From: Occultella aeris
GTDB lineage: Bacteria > Actinomycetota > Actinomycetes > Actinomycetales > Beutenbergiaceae
Reading direction: 5' to 3'
Length of the DNA stretch: 64,000 nt
Assembly: GCF_902703175.1 (NCBI RefSeq)
Contig: NZ_CACRYJ010000017.1
Coordinates: 186,001 to 250,000, forward strand
Below are positions 42,528 through 51,596 of the stretch, piece by piece (position 1 is the stretch's first letter; each line of letters begins with the position of its first letter). The notes under the pieces were generated by a model, which saw nothing but the letters and a program-made list of their open reading frames with translations, made no database searches and was not told the DNA's origin. Made by a program: the position numbers and the translations under genes.

Positions 42528-44791
42528 CCCAGCCAACGCCGTCGCCCGTCATCGCGACCGAGGACGTCCACGCGGACCTGACCGTCATCGGCGGCGGACT
42601 CGCCGGTGTGTGCGCCGCGATCGGTGCAGCGCGCCAGGGCGCGAGCGTGACTCTGATCCAGAACCGCTCGGTGCTGGGCGGCAACTCCTCCAGCGAGGTC
42701 CGGGTGTGGGTGTGCGGCGCGACCGCGCACGGCGTGCAGCACTACGCACGCGAGACCGGGATCATGGGCGAGCTCTTCGTCGAGAACCAGTTCACGAACG
42801 CCGACGGCAACCCCTACTACTGGGACCTCGTGGTCGGCGAGGCGGTCCGCGCGGAGCCGAACATCACCCTCTTCCTGAACACGGACGTGCGCGAGGTCGA
42901 GGCGGACGGCCCCGAGGACGCCCGCTCGATCCGGTCGGTCACCGGCTGGCAGATGGGTTCCGAGCGGCGGCTGCGGTTCACGTCGACCTCGTTCGTCGAT
43001 GCCACGGGGGACGGTCTGGTCGGGTTCCTCGCCGGCGCGCGGTACCGCACCGGCCGGGAGTCCCGCGCCGAGCTCGGCGAGTCCTGGGCACCCGAGGAGC
43101 CGGACGGCCAGACCCTCGGCTCGACCATCCTCTTCTACACCAAGGACGTCGGGCACCCCGTGAAGTTCGTGCCGCCGTCGTTCGCGAAGGACATCGCCCA
43201 GACCTCCATCCCGGAGCTGCGCGGCATCCGGGTGGACGCGAACGGGTGCGACTACTGGTGGATCGAGTGGGGCGGCGACCGGGACGTGGTCGCGGACAAC
43301 GAGCTGATCCGGGACGAGCTGCAGGCCGCGGTGTACGGCATCTGGGACCACATCAAGAACTCCGGGAAGTACGACGCGGACAACCTGACCCTGGAGTGGG
43401 TCGGGTCGGTGCCCGGCAAGCGCGAGTACCGCCGGTTCGTCGGCGATCACACGCTCACCCAGCACGAGGTGCTCGGCCAGGAGCAGTTCGACGACCGGGT
43501 CGCGTTCGGCGGCTGGTCCATTGACCTGCACCCCCCGGGCGGGATGTACGCCACCGAGCACGGGTCGCGGCACTGGCACCCGGACGGGAACTATCACGTC
43601 CCGCTGCGCTCGCTGTACTCGGCGAACGTCACGAACATGTGGATGGCCGGGCGCAACATCTCGGCCTCGCACGTGGCATTCGGAACCACCCGGGTGATGG
43701 CCACCTGCGCGGTGATCGGCGAGGCGGCCGGGGTGGCTGCGGCCGTCGCGGTGGCCGACGGCGTCAGTCCCCGCGAGCTGGCGACGTCCCGTTTCGAGTT
43801 GGTCAGGCGGGCGCTCGTGCGCGCCGACGCGGCGGTGCTCGGTGTGCTCCACGACGACCCGGCCGACGCCGCGTTGACCGCGCGAGTGAGCGCGTCCTCG
43901 ACCCTGCGCACCCTGGCCGCGCAGACGCCGTCGGGCATCCTCGACCTGGCGACCCAGGTGGCACTCGTGGTCCCGGTGGACCCGGCGCTGGACGGTATCG
44001 AGATCCTCATCGACGCCGACGTCGACACCGAGCTGGTGCTCGAGGTGCACGACCCCGAACTGGGCCAGAACTACATTCCGCGCGACCTGGTCGACACCGT
44101 GACCGTGGCGGTGCCCGCCGGTGAGAAGCAGTGGGTCCGGCTGCCCGCTCAGTGGCGCCCGGCCTCGGCGCGTAACGCGTTCCTGGTGCTGCGGGCGAAC
44201 GCCGACGTGCGCGTGCACACCGCGGACACCCCGCTGCCGGGCGTCCTGACGTTCACCCACCGCGACCCGGGCGAGGACGAGCGCTACACCGAGCAGTGGC
44301 GGGAGTGGAAGCAGGTGCTGCAGCGCGGCTCCCTGTGTGTGCGGCTCGAGGCGCCCACGGACGCGTACGCGGCCGAGCGCGCCGTCGGTGGGTACGCACG
44401 TCCGTTCGGCGGACCGCAGATGTGGATCTCCCAGCCCCTGGCTCACGACCCGGAACCGACCCTGTCCCTGGCCTGGGACGAGCCGGTGGATCTGGCCGAG
44501 GTCGCGGTCATCTTCGACGACGACCTCGACGAGGACCTCATCAACCTGCACCACCACCGGACGCCGTTCGACGTGCTGCCCACCCTGGTCCGGGACTACC
44601 GCGTCGAGGCCGAGGTCGACGGCGGTTGGCAGGTTGTCGCCGACGTGACTGACAACCGGCGCCGGCACCGGCGGCACCCGCTCGAGGTGCCGGTGCCCGC
44701 GAGCGCGGTGCGGCTCGTGGTGACCGCGACGAACGGGACCGACAGCGCCCGCGTGGTGTCGCTGCGGGCGTGGGCGGACGGGCAGAGCTGA
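42524..44791 (+). CDS. Large FAD-dependent oxidoreductase with C-terminal beta domain
   Basis: The 755-residue protein starts with an FAD Rossmann motif, VIGGGLAGVCAAIGAARQGA (21-40), followed by LGGNSSSEVRV (51-61), which fits the FAD_oxidored family. MAGRNISASHVAFGTTRVMATC near 377-398 is the second FAD-contacting segment. Beyond about 440 the sequence is beta-rich and may bind carbohydrate (repeated Trp, RPFGGPQMWIS). Related proteins sit in polysaccharide-use loci and may oxidise a sugar hydroxyl before cleavage (inference). The GTG at 42524 overlaps the RpiR stop. It is the last gene of the operon. Confidence 0.85.
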   Translation: MTQPTPSPVIATEDVHADLTVIGGGLAGVCAAIGAARQGASVTLIQNRSVLGGNSSSEVRVWVCGATAHGVQHYARETGIMGELFVENQFTNADGNPYYWDLVVGEAVRAEPNITLFLNTDVREVEADGPEDARSIRSVTGWQMGSERRLRFTSTSFVDATGDGLVGFLAGARYRTGRESRAELGESWAPEEPDGQTLGSTILFYTKDVGHPVKFVPPSFAKDIAQTSIPELRGIRVDANGCDYWWIEWGGDRDVVADNELIRDELQAAVYGIWDHIKNSGKYDADNLTLEWVGSVPGKREYRRFVGDHTLTQHEVLGQEQFDDRVAFGGWSIDLHPPGGMYATEHGSRHWHPDGNYHVPLRSLYSANVTNMWMAGRNISASHVAFGTTRVMATCAVIGEAAGVAAAVAVADGVSPRELATSRFELVRRALVRADAAVLGVLHDDPADAALTARVSASSTLRTLAAQTPSGILDLATQVALVVPVDPALDGIEILIDADVDTELVLEVHDPELGQNYIPRDLVDTVTVAVPAGEKQWVRLPAQWRPASARNAFLVLRANADVRVHTADTPLPGVLTFTHRDPGEDERYTEQWREWKQVLQRGSLCVRLEAPTDAYAAERAVGGYARPFGGPQMWISQPLAHDPEPTLSLAWDEPVDLAEVAVIFDDDLDEDLINLHHHRTPFDVLPTLVRDYRVEAEVDGGWQVVADVTDNRRRHRRHPLEVPVPASAVRLVVTATNGTDSARVVSLRAWADGQS

Positions 44792-44799
44792 CCCGGCGG

Positions 44800-44827
44800 C
44801 CGGCCGGCCCACGGGTCGGTCGGCCGG
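44800..44827. terminator. Hairpin terminator between convergent operon end and toxin gene
   Basis: CCGGCCGGCC (44800-44809) pairs with GGTCGGCCGG (44818-44827) as a 10-bp stem with one G-U pair and an 8-nt loop. It follows the FAD oxidoreductase stop by 8 bp and precedes the end of the convergent toxin gene. Confidence 0.6.
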
Positions 44828-44848
44828 ATCGGATGAGATCGGGGCAGA

Positions 44849-45166
44849 TCAGCCCAGGCCCAGCACGTCGGCCACAGCCCTGTCGATACGGGTCATCTCG
44901 CCTCGGGTCAGTCTCCCGACCCGGGCCCCGAGCCTGAGCTCTGGATCCACCGCCGTCAACTGTTCGACGAGCACCAGGGTCGGTGAGCCGGCGATGCTGA
45001 TCTCCGGCCGGAAGGACGCCGCACGCCGCCCCGTGGACGTTGGCGCGACCACCCAGGTGGACAGCGGGAGATCATCGGACTGGAGCACGACGGCGAACCG
45101 CCGGCCGGCTTGCTCGTGCCCTCGCGCGTTCCGGGGTGCCTTCAGTTCGTAGACGTCACCACGCAC
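44849..45166 (-). CDS. PemK/MazF-like type II toxin (endoribonuclease)
   Basis: The 105-residue protein has the MazF pattern: RGDVYELKAPRNARGHEQAGRRFAVVLQSD at the N-terminus, VVAPTSTG near 39 and VLVEQLTAVDPELRLGARVGRLT near 66-88. MazF toxins cleave RNA; free toxin arrests growth. The ATG overlaps the upstream antitoxin gene by 11 bp, the normal order. No defect in length or core motifs is visible. Confidence 0.85.
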   Translation of the reverse strand: MRGDVYELKAPRNARGHEQAGRRFAVVLQSDDLPLSTWVVAPTSTGRRAASFRPEISIAGSPTLVLVEQLTAVDPELRLGARVGRLTRGEMTRIDRAVADVLGLG

Positions 45167-45386
45167 TGATCCCGCTCATCTCATGCGCAAGAGCCTTTGC
45201 TGCGGCGACGTCGGCCGGGTCGTCGCGTAGGGCCTCGGCTTCCGCGCGCAGCGCCGCCGCGTGCTCCGTTCGCGCCAGCTCGAGGATCGCCCGCCGGACC
45301 ACGTCCGAACGATTGGAGCCGCGGCTGGTCAGTTCGGCCAGCGCTCGCTCGACCTGGTCGTCGGTGCGGATCGTAATACTTGGCAT
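45156..45386 (-). CDS. Ribbon-helix-helix antitoxin
   Basis: The 76-residue protein begins with a ribbon-helix-helix DNA-binding segment (ITIRTDDQVERALAELTSRGSNRSDVVRRAILELA) followed by an Ala/Asp-rich flexible C-terminus that would cover the toxin. The ATG at 45386 is chosen because the RHH strand begins there; the longer open frame reaching 45719 is a shadow of the membrane-protein gene. It would repress its own promoter through the palindrome at 45396-45416. Confidence 0.85.
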   Translation of the reverse strand: MPSITIRTDDQVERALAELTSRGSNRSDVVRRAILELARTEHAAALRAEAEALRDDPADVAAAKALAHEMSGISAW

Positions 45387-45395
45387 ACTCACGAT

Positions 45396-45416
45396 TGTAG
45401 GACCTGTCGTCTTACA
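45396..45416. promoter_or_regulatory. Inverted-repeat operator of the toxin-antitoxin operon
   Basis: TGTAGGAC (45396-45403) and GTCTTACA (45409-45416) are 7-of-8 inverted arms around CTGTC, 10 bp upstream of the antitoxin ATG. The position suits autorepression by the ribbon-helix-helix antitoxin or the toxin-antitoxin complex. Confidence 0.55.
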
Positions 45417-45484
45417 CGCATGGGTGGCTTCATCACACGATCCTGGCGGACCGGCGGGATGCCTGCACTGGGCCTGTGGACGGC

Positions 45485-45829
45485 TCAGGAACCGGTGAGC
45501 ACCGTGTAGGCGGCGTACCCGACGAAGCCGAGCGCGACCAGAACGGCCACGATGCCGATCGCGCCAACGACCTTGCGGGCGGTGCCCCGGAGCGCGAACG
45601 GCAGCGCGGCGAGCGTCAGCAACCCGGCGACGACCGCGAGGAGGGTACCGAAGATCAGGCCGTAGCCGTGCTGGTCGGACTCGGGGTGCGCGAGCACGGT
45701 GCTGCTCAGCACCACCCACACGCCGGCCAGGAAGGGCAGGCCGAACAGGACCGAGAGCACGATCGCGACGACCCGCCCGGCCGTCATCACGCCGTCCTGA
45801 CTCGGGTCCACGACCGGCTCGTAACGCAT
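45485..45829 (-). CDS. Small hypothetical three-helix membrane protein
   Basis: The 114-residue protein has hydrophobic segments at about 17-42, 57-77 and 87-108 with a short acidic N-terminus (MRYEPVVDPSQDG). No motif or family is recognised. It is a single gene between the toxin-antitoxin pair and the end of the long 45933-57580 operon, separated from the latter by about 100 bp with no visible signal, so its relation to either is unclear. Confidence 0.6.
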   Translation of the reverse strand: MRYEPVVDPSQDGVMTAGRVVAIVLSVLFGLPFLAGVWVVLSSTVLAHPESDQHGYGLIFGTLLAVVAGLLTLAALPFALRGTARKVVGAIGIVAVLVALGFVGYAAYTVLTGS

Positions 45830-45932
45830 TCGAGCCTCCTCTCCCGCACCGACGGCGCCCTCGCTCGTCCCTGGGAGCCAGGGTAGGGCGAGTGCCCCTG
45901 CCGACGCAGCCCGAATCGACGCCCGGACGCCG

Positions 45933-46670
45933 TCAGGCGACGAGATCGCCGACCGCGTCGGCGATGCACAGGTAGTCGGACACCTCCCAGGCGGCCCGAC
46001 CGATGAACAGTCCCCCGATCCCGGGCACCCGGGCCAGTTCCACCGCGTTGCCCAGGTTCACCGAGCCGCCGTAGAGCACCGCCGCCCGGGTGCCCGCCGC
46101 GGCGGCGATCACCACCGCCATCTCGGCCACGGCCTCGGGCCGGGCCGGGCGGCCGGTGGCCCCGATCGCCCAGATCGGCTCGTACGCGATCAGTACCGGC
46201 ACGCCGGCTGGGACCCCGGCGAGGGCCGCGCGAACCTGGTCCGCGACGAACTCGGCGGCACCACCGGCCCGCCGCACCTCGGCCGACTCGCCGACGCAGA
46301 TCAGCGGGAGCAGGCCGTGCCGGACGGCGGCCAGCACCTTGAGGTTGACCCGCTCGTCGGTCTCACCGAAATACTCGCGCCGCTCGGAGTGCCCGATCTC
46401 CAGCATCGTCGCACCGGCGTCGGCGACCTGCGGCACCGAGACCTCCCCGGTCCAGGCTCCGGCGTCCTCCCAGTGCGCGTCCTGCGCTCCGACGCGCACC
46501 GGGGACGCCGGTCCGAGCTCCGCGGCGACGGCGGCCAGCGCGGTGGCCGGCGGCACGACGAACGGGCGCACCGGCCAGTCCGCACGCGCCCCGACCCCGC
46601 GGGCGAACTCGCGCGCCTGTGCGAGCGTCTTCGTCATCTTCCAGCTGGTGCCGACCCAGAACTCAGTCAC
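45933..46670 (-). CDS. Triose-phosphate-isomerase-family enzyme, probable L-erythrulose-1-phosphate isomerase
   Basis: The 245-residue protein keeps the TIM catalytic residues: K11 in TSWKM, H94 in EIGHSERR and E164 in AYEPIWAIG. The TSWKM start differs from the NWKM of housekeeping triose-phosphate isomerase and is like the LerI/EryH branch that interconverts erythrulose phosphates. Loop 6 ([13 protein letters not shown]) also departs from the usual AIGTG-A form. It is the last gene of the 11-gene operon and overlaps the RpiB-like gene by 8 bp; with that gene and the DhaKL kinase it makes a plausible ketotetrose route. Confidence 0.8.
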   Translation of the reverse strand: MTEFWVGTSWKMTKTLAQAREFARGVGARADWPVRPFVVPPATALAAVAAELGPASPVRVGAQDAHWEDAGAWTGEVSVPQVADAGATMLEIGHSERREYFGETDERVNLKVLAAVRHGLLPLICVGESAEVRRAGGAAEFVADQVRAALAGVPAGVPVLIAYEPIWAIGATGRPARPEAVAEMAVVIAAAAGTRAAVLYGGSVNLGNAVELARVPGIGGLFIGRAAWEVSDYLCIADAVGDLVA

Positions 46671-47121
46671 GACGCTCGTACGCCGTGATGGCGGCGACCT
46701 TCGCCGCGGAGGGGGATTCGCCGTCGAAGGTGTACCCGAGCCACTCCGAGGCCAGCCGGCGTGCGAGCTCCAGCCCGATCACCCGCTCCCCGAAGGTGAG
46801 CACCTGGGCGTTGTTCGACTTCACCGACCGTTCCACCGAGTAGGAGTCGTGCGCGGTGACGGCCCGGATCCCGGGGACCTTGTTCGCCGAGATCGCGACG
46901 CCCAGCCCGGTCCCGCAGACCAGCAGAGCGCGGTCGGCGCGACCGTCGGCCACGAGTTGAGCGGCGTCCAGCGCGACGTGCGGGTAGTCCGTGCCATCCC
47001 CCTGCGCGATGCCGACGTCGATCACCTCCAGGACGCGCGGGTCGGCCTCCAGGTCCCGCTTGAGGGCTTCCTTGTAGTGGTAGCCGGCGCTGTCCGCACC
47101 GACCGCGATCCGCCATTTCAT
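46663..47121 (-). CDS. RpiB-family isomerase, probable D-erythrulose-4-phosphate isomerase
   Basis: The 152-residue protein has the RpiB family core: [34 protein letters not shown] with Cys 69, and [15 protein letters not shown]. In tetritol pathways an RpiB homologue (EryI/DerI) turns D-erythrulose 4-phosphate into D-erythrose 4-phosphate; I infer that role from its neighbours. The ATG at 47121 overlaps the DhaKL stop (ATGA type), and its own stop overlaps the TIM-family gene. Confidence 0.82.
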   Translation of the reverse strand: MKWRIAVGADSAGYHYKEALKRDLEADPRVLEVIDVGIAQGDGTDYPHVALDAAQLVADGRADRALLVCGTGLGVAISANKVPGIRAVTAHDSYSVERSVKSNNAQVLTFGERVIGLELARRLASEWLGYTFDGESPSAAKVAAITAYERRD

Positions 47122-48857
47122 GATTCCTCCGCTGAGACCGTCGATGACTGCGCGACCGTGCCGACCACGAGCGCGAACGAGATGGCACCCGGGTCCGCGT
47201 GACCGCGCGCGCGTTCGCCATGGGTGCGGGCCCGGCCGAGCCGGGCCGTGAGTGCGGCCGTGCCGCGTGCGGCTTCCTCGGCCGCGTTCGCCGCGCTCGC
47301 CCACGCGGCGGGCACCGCCGAGCCCTGCCCGACGGCGGAGCGTAGGTGGGCGGCGAACGGCACCGCCGCATCGATGACGGTCTTGTCGCCCTCCCGGGCG
47401 CCGCCCAGGTCGGCGGCCGCGGTGACGGCGCGATCCACGGCGCGCGCGAGGCCGGCACCATCCGGGGCTCGCTCATTGCCGACCTCGGCGCCGGCGGCGC
47501 GTAGAGCCGCACCCCAGAGTGCCCCCGACGTGCCACCAGCAGCGTTGGACCAGGCCCGGCCGGCGGCGTCGAGGACGTCCCCGAGGCCGGCCCCGGCCAG
47601 GTGCGCCTGTTCGGCGGCACGGACCGCGCCGCCGATGCCCAGCACCATGCCCTGCCCGTGATCGCCGTCGCCGGCCACGGCATCCAGCCGGCCGAGCTCC
47701 TCCTCGTGCTCGGTGAGCGCGACGGCGATCGCCGCGGCGGTGCGCAGCACCTGCTCGGTCGCCCGTCGGGAGTCCTCGGTGCCGGGGGCCACCGCCGTCG
47801 CGCTGGACGCCGGGGTGAGCGTCGCCACCGCCGGGTGTGCGGCGGGCGCCGGGTCCGCCCGGAGGGGGCCGGGCCGACCGCGACGGAACGCGGGGGTGTC
47901 CGCGGGCGCCGTCCAATAGCGCTCGAGTTCGGGGTCGAGGAAGGTGGCGGTCAGGGACAGGCCCGCCATGTCCAGGCTGGTCACCTGTTCGCCGACCTCC
48001 GGGGCGACGATCACGAGGCCGGCTGCGGTGAGCCGATCGGCCACCCGGCCGTAGACGGCGAACAGTTCCTCGTGGGTGGTAGCGCCGAGTCCGTTGACGA
48101 GGACGGCGACCCGGTCGGCATCCTCTGGGGCCTCGGCGAGGATCCGCGCGACGAGGTCGTCGGCGACCTCGCTCGCGCTGCCGAGGTCCTCGGTGCTCAG
48201 GCCGGGCTCGCCGTGGATGCCGAGGCCGAGGGCGATCCGGCCGGCCGGGATGGTGAACAGCGGCTCGTCCTGACCAGGCAGGGTGCACCCGGCGAGCGCG
48301 ATCCCGATGGTGCGGGTGCGGGCGTTGGCCCGGGTCGCGACGCGCTCGACGTCGTCCAGGTCCGCGCCGGCAGCCGCGGCGGCGCCGGCGATCTTGAACA
48401 CGATCAGGTCACCGGCGATGCCCCGGCGCTGCTCGGGTTCGGTGGCCGAGGCGAGGTCGTCGGTCACGGTGACCATCCGCACGTCGATGCCGTCCGCTCG
48501 CAGCTCCTTGGCCGCCTGACCGAACTGCAGCTGGTCTCCGGCGTAGTTGCCGAAGCCGAGCAGCACCCCGGCGCCGCGGTCCGCGGCGCGGACAACCGTG
48601 ACGGCCTGGTCCGCAGAGGGCGAGGCGAAGATGTTGCCGCACACGACGCCGTCGGCCATCCCCTCCCCCACCCACCCCGCGAAGGCGGGGTAGTGCCCGG
48701 ACCCGCCGCCGAGCACCACCGCGACCTTCCCGGGCGGTGCGGGGGCGACGCGGACCACGCCGCCGGGCACCTCCCGGACCCGGTCGGCGTGCGCTCGGGC
48801 GAAGCCGGTGAGGACATCCGCGGCGAACGTCCTGGGGTCGTTGACGAGGTGGGTCAT
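47118..48857 (-). CDS. Fused DhaK-DhaL ATP-dependent kinase, probable erythrulose kinase
   Basis: The 579-residue protein joins a DhaK domain ([10 protein letters not shown] near 50-59; GIHGEPG with substrate-binding His 215) to a DhaL domain (GDGDHGQGM, nucleotide/Mg site; [13 protein letters not shown]) through a Pro/Ala linker at about 340-385. Fused DhaKL enzymes use ATP and act on dihydroxyacetone or related ketoses. The motif GHYPAF departs from the GHEPAH of glycerone kinases, consistent with another ketose such as erythrulose. The ATG at 48857 is preferred to an upstream in-frame codon at 48902. Confidence 0.88.
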   Translation of the reverse strand: MTHLVNDPRTFAADVLTGFARAHADRVREVPGGVVRVAPAPPGKVAVVLGGGSGHYPAFAGWVGEGMADGVVCGNIFASPSADQAVTVVRAADRGAGVLLGFGNYAGDQLQFGQAAKELRADGIDVRMVTVTDDLASATEPEQRRGIAGDLIVFKIAGAAAAAGADLDDVERVATRANARTRTIGIALAGCTLPGQDEPLFTIPAGRIALGLGIHGEPGLSTEDLGSASEVADDLVARILAEAPEDADRVAVLVNGLGATTHEELFAVYGRVADRLTAAGLVIVAPEVGEQVTSLDMAGLSLTATFLDPELERYWTAPADTPAFRRGRPGPLRADPAPAAHPAVATLTPASSATAVAPGTEDSRRATEQVLRTAAAIAVALTEHEEELGRLDAVAGDGDHGQGMVLGIGGAVRAAEQAHLAGAGLGDVLDAAGRAWSNAAGGTSGALWGAALRAAGAEVGNERAPDGAGLARAVDRAVTAAADLGGAREGDKTVIDAAVPFAAHLRSAVGQGSAVPAAWASAANAAEEAARGTAALTARLGRARTHGERARGHADPGAISFALVVGTVAQSSTVSAEES

Positions 48858-48858
48858 G

Positions 48859-49803
48859 TCAGCTCGCGATCTTGGCCGCGAGGATGCGGCGCAGGTAGTC
48901 ACGGTTGGTGGCGGCGACGCTCAGCCCGTCGCCGCCGTAGTGCTCGACGCACAGCGGGCCGGAGAAGCCGGCCGCGAGGGCCATCCCGACGGCGGTCCGG
49001 TAGTCGATGTAGCCGGTCTCCAGCGGGGCCGGTGCGGAGAAGTAGGCACCGGTGGCCGGGTCGTGGTCGCGCAGGTAGTTCTTCAGCTGCCAGTAGTTGG
49101 CGTGGGGCAGCATCCGCTCGAGCATCACCCGCCAGTCCTCCACGGGCCGGTGCAGCCGGACGATGTTCCCGATGTCAGGGCACAGGCCCACGTTGGGTAG
49201 GCCGATGTCGGTGACCAGTCGCACCGAGCTCTCCGACGTCCCCAGGTAGGTGCCCTCGTACATCTCCAGGGAGACCTGGACCTGGGCCCGCGCCGCCTCC
49301 TCGCCGATCCTGCGGAAGCCGTCGACGGCGGCCGCCCAGACCGCGGGGTCCTCCGGGTTCTCCTCGCCGGGGGCGAGCCAGAACCACTCCGCCCGCTGCT
49401 GTTCGGCCGTCAGTGGCTGGTGCAGTCCGACGCACACCGTGCCCACACCGAGCTCACCGGCGGCCCGTACCGTCTCGAGGGCGAACTCGAGGTTGGCGGC
49501 GGCGCGCTCGGGGTCCGGGTCGAGGATGCTCCGTCGCGCGAGCGGGATCGCGCTGATCCGCAGGCCGTACTCGGCGAGCAGGCGCTGCAGGCCGCTGCGA
49601 CCGTCGTCGTCCAGGTCGGAGATCCGGATGAACGTGGTGAACAGGTCGATCTCGGTGAAGCCGGCCGCGGCGACCTCGTGGAAGGTCGGCCGCCACGCCT
49701 GCGGCCCGGTCGTGGTGACATCACGGCCGTCGCTCAGGGTCCCGACGAGCTGGGGCAGGCCGACGCCGATCGGCCAGGCGTCGGCTGTGAAGGGCGCCGT
49801 CAT
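48859..49803 (-). CDS. Sugar phosphate isomerase/epimerase (AP-endonuclease-2-type TIM barrel)
   Basis: The 314-residue protein has a xylose-isomerase-like barrel: FTEIDLFTTFIRISDL, VSLEMYEGTYLG (metal Glu), NVGLCPDIGNIVRLHRP (metal Asp), and the C-terminal GPLCVEHYGGDG (Glu). Such enzymes epimerise or isomerise free ketoses or polyol acids. The ATG at 49803 overlaps the end of the previous gene by 4 bp. In this operon it may epimerise a tetrulose or a branched sugar; the substrate is inference. Confidence 0.8.
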   Translation of the reverse strand: MTAPFTADAWPIGVGLPQLVGTLSDGRDVTTTGPQAWRPTFHEVAAAGFTEIDLFTTFIRISDLDDDGRSGLQRLLAEYGLRISAIPLARRSILDPDPERAAANLEFALETVRAAGELGVGTVCVGLHQPLTAEQQRAEWFWLAPGEENPEDPAVWAAAVDGFRRIGEEAARAQVQVSLEMYEGTYLGTSESSVRLVTDIGLPNVGLCPDIGNIVRLHRPVEDWRVMLERMLPHANYWQLKNYLRDHDPATGAYFSAPAPLETGYIDYRTAVGMALAAGFSGPLCVEHYGGDGLSVAATNRDYLRRILAAKIAS

Positions 49804-50774
49804 GCCGTTCTCCTGGTCAGGGTCGGAGCCGGGGGAAGGTCGGCGAGCAGGGCGCTCATCCGCGAGTAGGCCTGCGCCCGCCAGGCCTGGATGGCGCCGG
49901 TGTCCGCCTCGGTGTAGTCGCGCCACAACCCAGCACCGTTCTTCATGCCGTGCCGGCCGGCGTCCGCTGCGTCCGTGAGGATCTCCGGCGGGGTGAACCT
50001 GTCGCCGAGCGCGTCGGCGAGCAGCCGGAAGGAGTCGGCGTAGACGTCCAGGCCAGCCATGTCCAGCATCGCGAGCGGACCGAAGAACGCGGCCCGGAAC
50101 CCGAGCGTGGAACGCAGGATGGTGTCCACGTCCTCAGGACTCGCGTGCCCCTCCTGCACGATCAGCAGGGCTTCCTTCACCATCGCGTACTGCACGCGGT
50201 TCAGGACGAAACCGGGCGCGTCGGCGACCACCGCGCTCGGTCGGCCGATCCCGGTGAGCATGCTCCGGATCGTCGCCACGGTCGAGTCCGCGGTCTGGGC
50301 TCCAGCCACCAGTTCCACCCCGGGGACGAGGTGTGCGGGGTTGCTGAAGTGGACCACCAGGAACCGGCTCGGGTTGCTGACCGCGTCGGCGAGCCGGGCG
50401 AGCGGGATCGTCGAGGTGTTCGTCCCGATCAGCGCCGTGGGGGACGCCGCGGCGCTGATCTCGGCGAGGACCCGGCGCTTGGTGCCCGGATCCTCCGGCA
50501 CCGCCTCCTCGATGAAATCGGCGCCGTCGACCGCCGCCGGGAGCGACTCGCTCCAGGTGAGGTGGTCTCGGACCCGCCCGGCATGGCCGCCGGGCATCAG
50601 GCCGGAGGATTCGAGCTCGGCGGCCTCGGCCAGGATCCGCGCGTGCGCGGCCCTGGCCAGGTCGGCGGTGGCGTCCGCGATCCGCACGGCCAGGCCTGCG
50701 TCGGCGAGCGTCTGGGCGATCCCGCCGCCCATGTACCCGGACCCGATGACCGCCACGGTGGTGATGGTGCGCAA
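49800..50774 (-). CDS. 3-hydroxyacyl-CoA dehydrogenase-family NAD-dependent oxidoreductase
   Basis: The 324-residue protein has an N-terminal NAD site (VAVIGSGYMGGGIAQTLADAGL), NTSTIPLARLA and VVHFSNPAHLVPGVELV near 135-160, and the helical dimer domain (PGFVLNRVQYAMVKEALLIV). The family includes beta-oxidation enzymes but also L-gulonate 3-dehydrogenase and other sugar-acid dehydrogenases. Within a sugar operon the second role is more likely. It is coupled to the TIM-barrel isomerase gene. Confidence 0.82.
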   Translation of the reverse strand: MRTITTVAVIGSGYMGGGIAQTLADAGLAVRIADATADLARAAHARILAEAAELESSGLMPGGHAGRVRDHLTWSESLPAAVDGADFIEEAVPEDPGTKRRVLAEISAAASPTALIGTNTSTIPLARLADAVSNPSRFLVVHFSNPAHLVPGVELVAGAQTADSTVATIRSMLTGIGRPSAVVADAPGFVLNRVQYAMVKEALLIVQEGHASPEDVDTILRSTLGFRAAFFGPLAMLDMAGLDVYADSFRLLADALGDRFTPPEILTDAADAGRHGMKNGAGLWRDYTEADTGAIQAWRAQAYSRMSALLADLPPAPTLTRRTA

Positions 50775-50810
50775 GGTGTTCCTTCCCTGATGCCCTGACG
50801 GCGGGTGCCG

Positions 50811-51596
50811 TCAGTGCATGTAGAGGCCGCCGTCGACGTTCAACGTCTGGCCGGTGATGTAGCCCGCGTCCGGGCCGAGCAGGAAGCTGATCGCGGCGGC
50901 GATGTCCGCCGTGGTGCCGACCCGGTCGACCAGCAGCTCCGCGACCAATTCCCGCTTGCGCTCCTCGGTGAGGGTGCCGCCCATGATGTCGGTGTCGATC
51001 GGGCCCGGGCAGATCGCGTTCACCGTGATCCCGTACGGCCCGAGCTCCCGGGCGAGCGCCCTGGTCAGCCCGATCACGCCGGCCTTGGCCACGGAGTACG
51101 GAGTCTTGGAGTAGGTGCCCCCGCCCCGCTGCGCGGAGACGGACGAGATCGACACGATGCGGCCGACTCCACGGGCCGCCATCGACTCGGCGACGCGTTT
51201 GCTGACGTAGTGGACGCCGTCGAGGTTGACCCGCATCACGCGGGTCCATTCCTCGTCGGGCAGTTCCAGGTACGGGGTCGGGGAACTGACCCCGGCCACG
51301 TTCGCGAGCGCCAGCAGGGGTGGCAGTTCCGCCTCGAGCTTCCCGACGGCGGTGCGCACGTCGTCCGGGTCGCTCACGTCGACCCGGTGCCCCACCGCCG
51401 CGACCCCGTACTGCTGGGTCAGCTCGGTCGCGAGCGACTCGACGGCCGGGCCGTCGATATCGACGAGGCCGAGGCTCCAGCCCTCGGTGGCGAGCCGGTG
51501 CGCGGTGGCCCGCCCGATGCCTCGGGCGGATCCGGCCCCGGTGATGACCGCGGTGCGTTCGGACGTGAATGGTGTCGACAACTTGTGTGCTCCCAT
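50811..51596 (-). CDS. Short-chain dehydrogenase/reductase, possible tetritol dehydrogenase
   Basis: The 261-residue protein is a classical SDR: VITGAGSARGIGRATAHRL (cofactor loop, about 16-34), ANVAGVSS, the Ser in SISSVSAQ, and Y-S-V-A-K as catalytic Tyr/Lys. NAD or NADP preference is not clear. Its ATG overlaps the binding-protein stop by 1 nt (TGATG). In mycobacteria an SDR oxidises D-threitol to D-erythrulose; the presence of kinase and isomerases downstream makes a tetritol or similar polyol a reasonable substrate guess. Confidence 0.85.
   Translation of the reverse strand: MGAHKLSTPFTSERTAVITGAGSARGIGRATAHRLATEGWSLGLVDIDGPAVESLATELTQQYGVAAVGHRVDVSDPDDVRTAVGKLEAELPPLLALANVAGVSSPTPYLELPDEEWTRVMRVNLDGVHYVSKRVAESMAARGVGRIVSISSVSAQRGGGTYSKTPYSVAKAGVIGLTRALARELGPYGITVNAICPGPIDTDIMGGTLTEERKRELVAELLVDRVGTTADIAAAISFLLGPDAGYITGQTLNVDGGLYMH

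Noticed and set aside
41588-44812. Very long minus-strand open frame (over 1000 codons) opposite the RpiR and FAD oxidoreductase genes
   Set aside because: It is a G+C-driven shadow: Arg/His/Gly/Val-rich with no family pattern, while the plus-strand genes have clear domains and overlapping starts.
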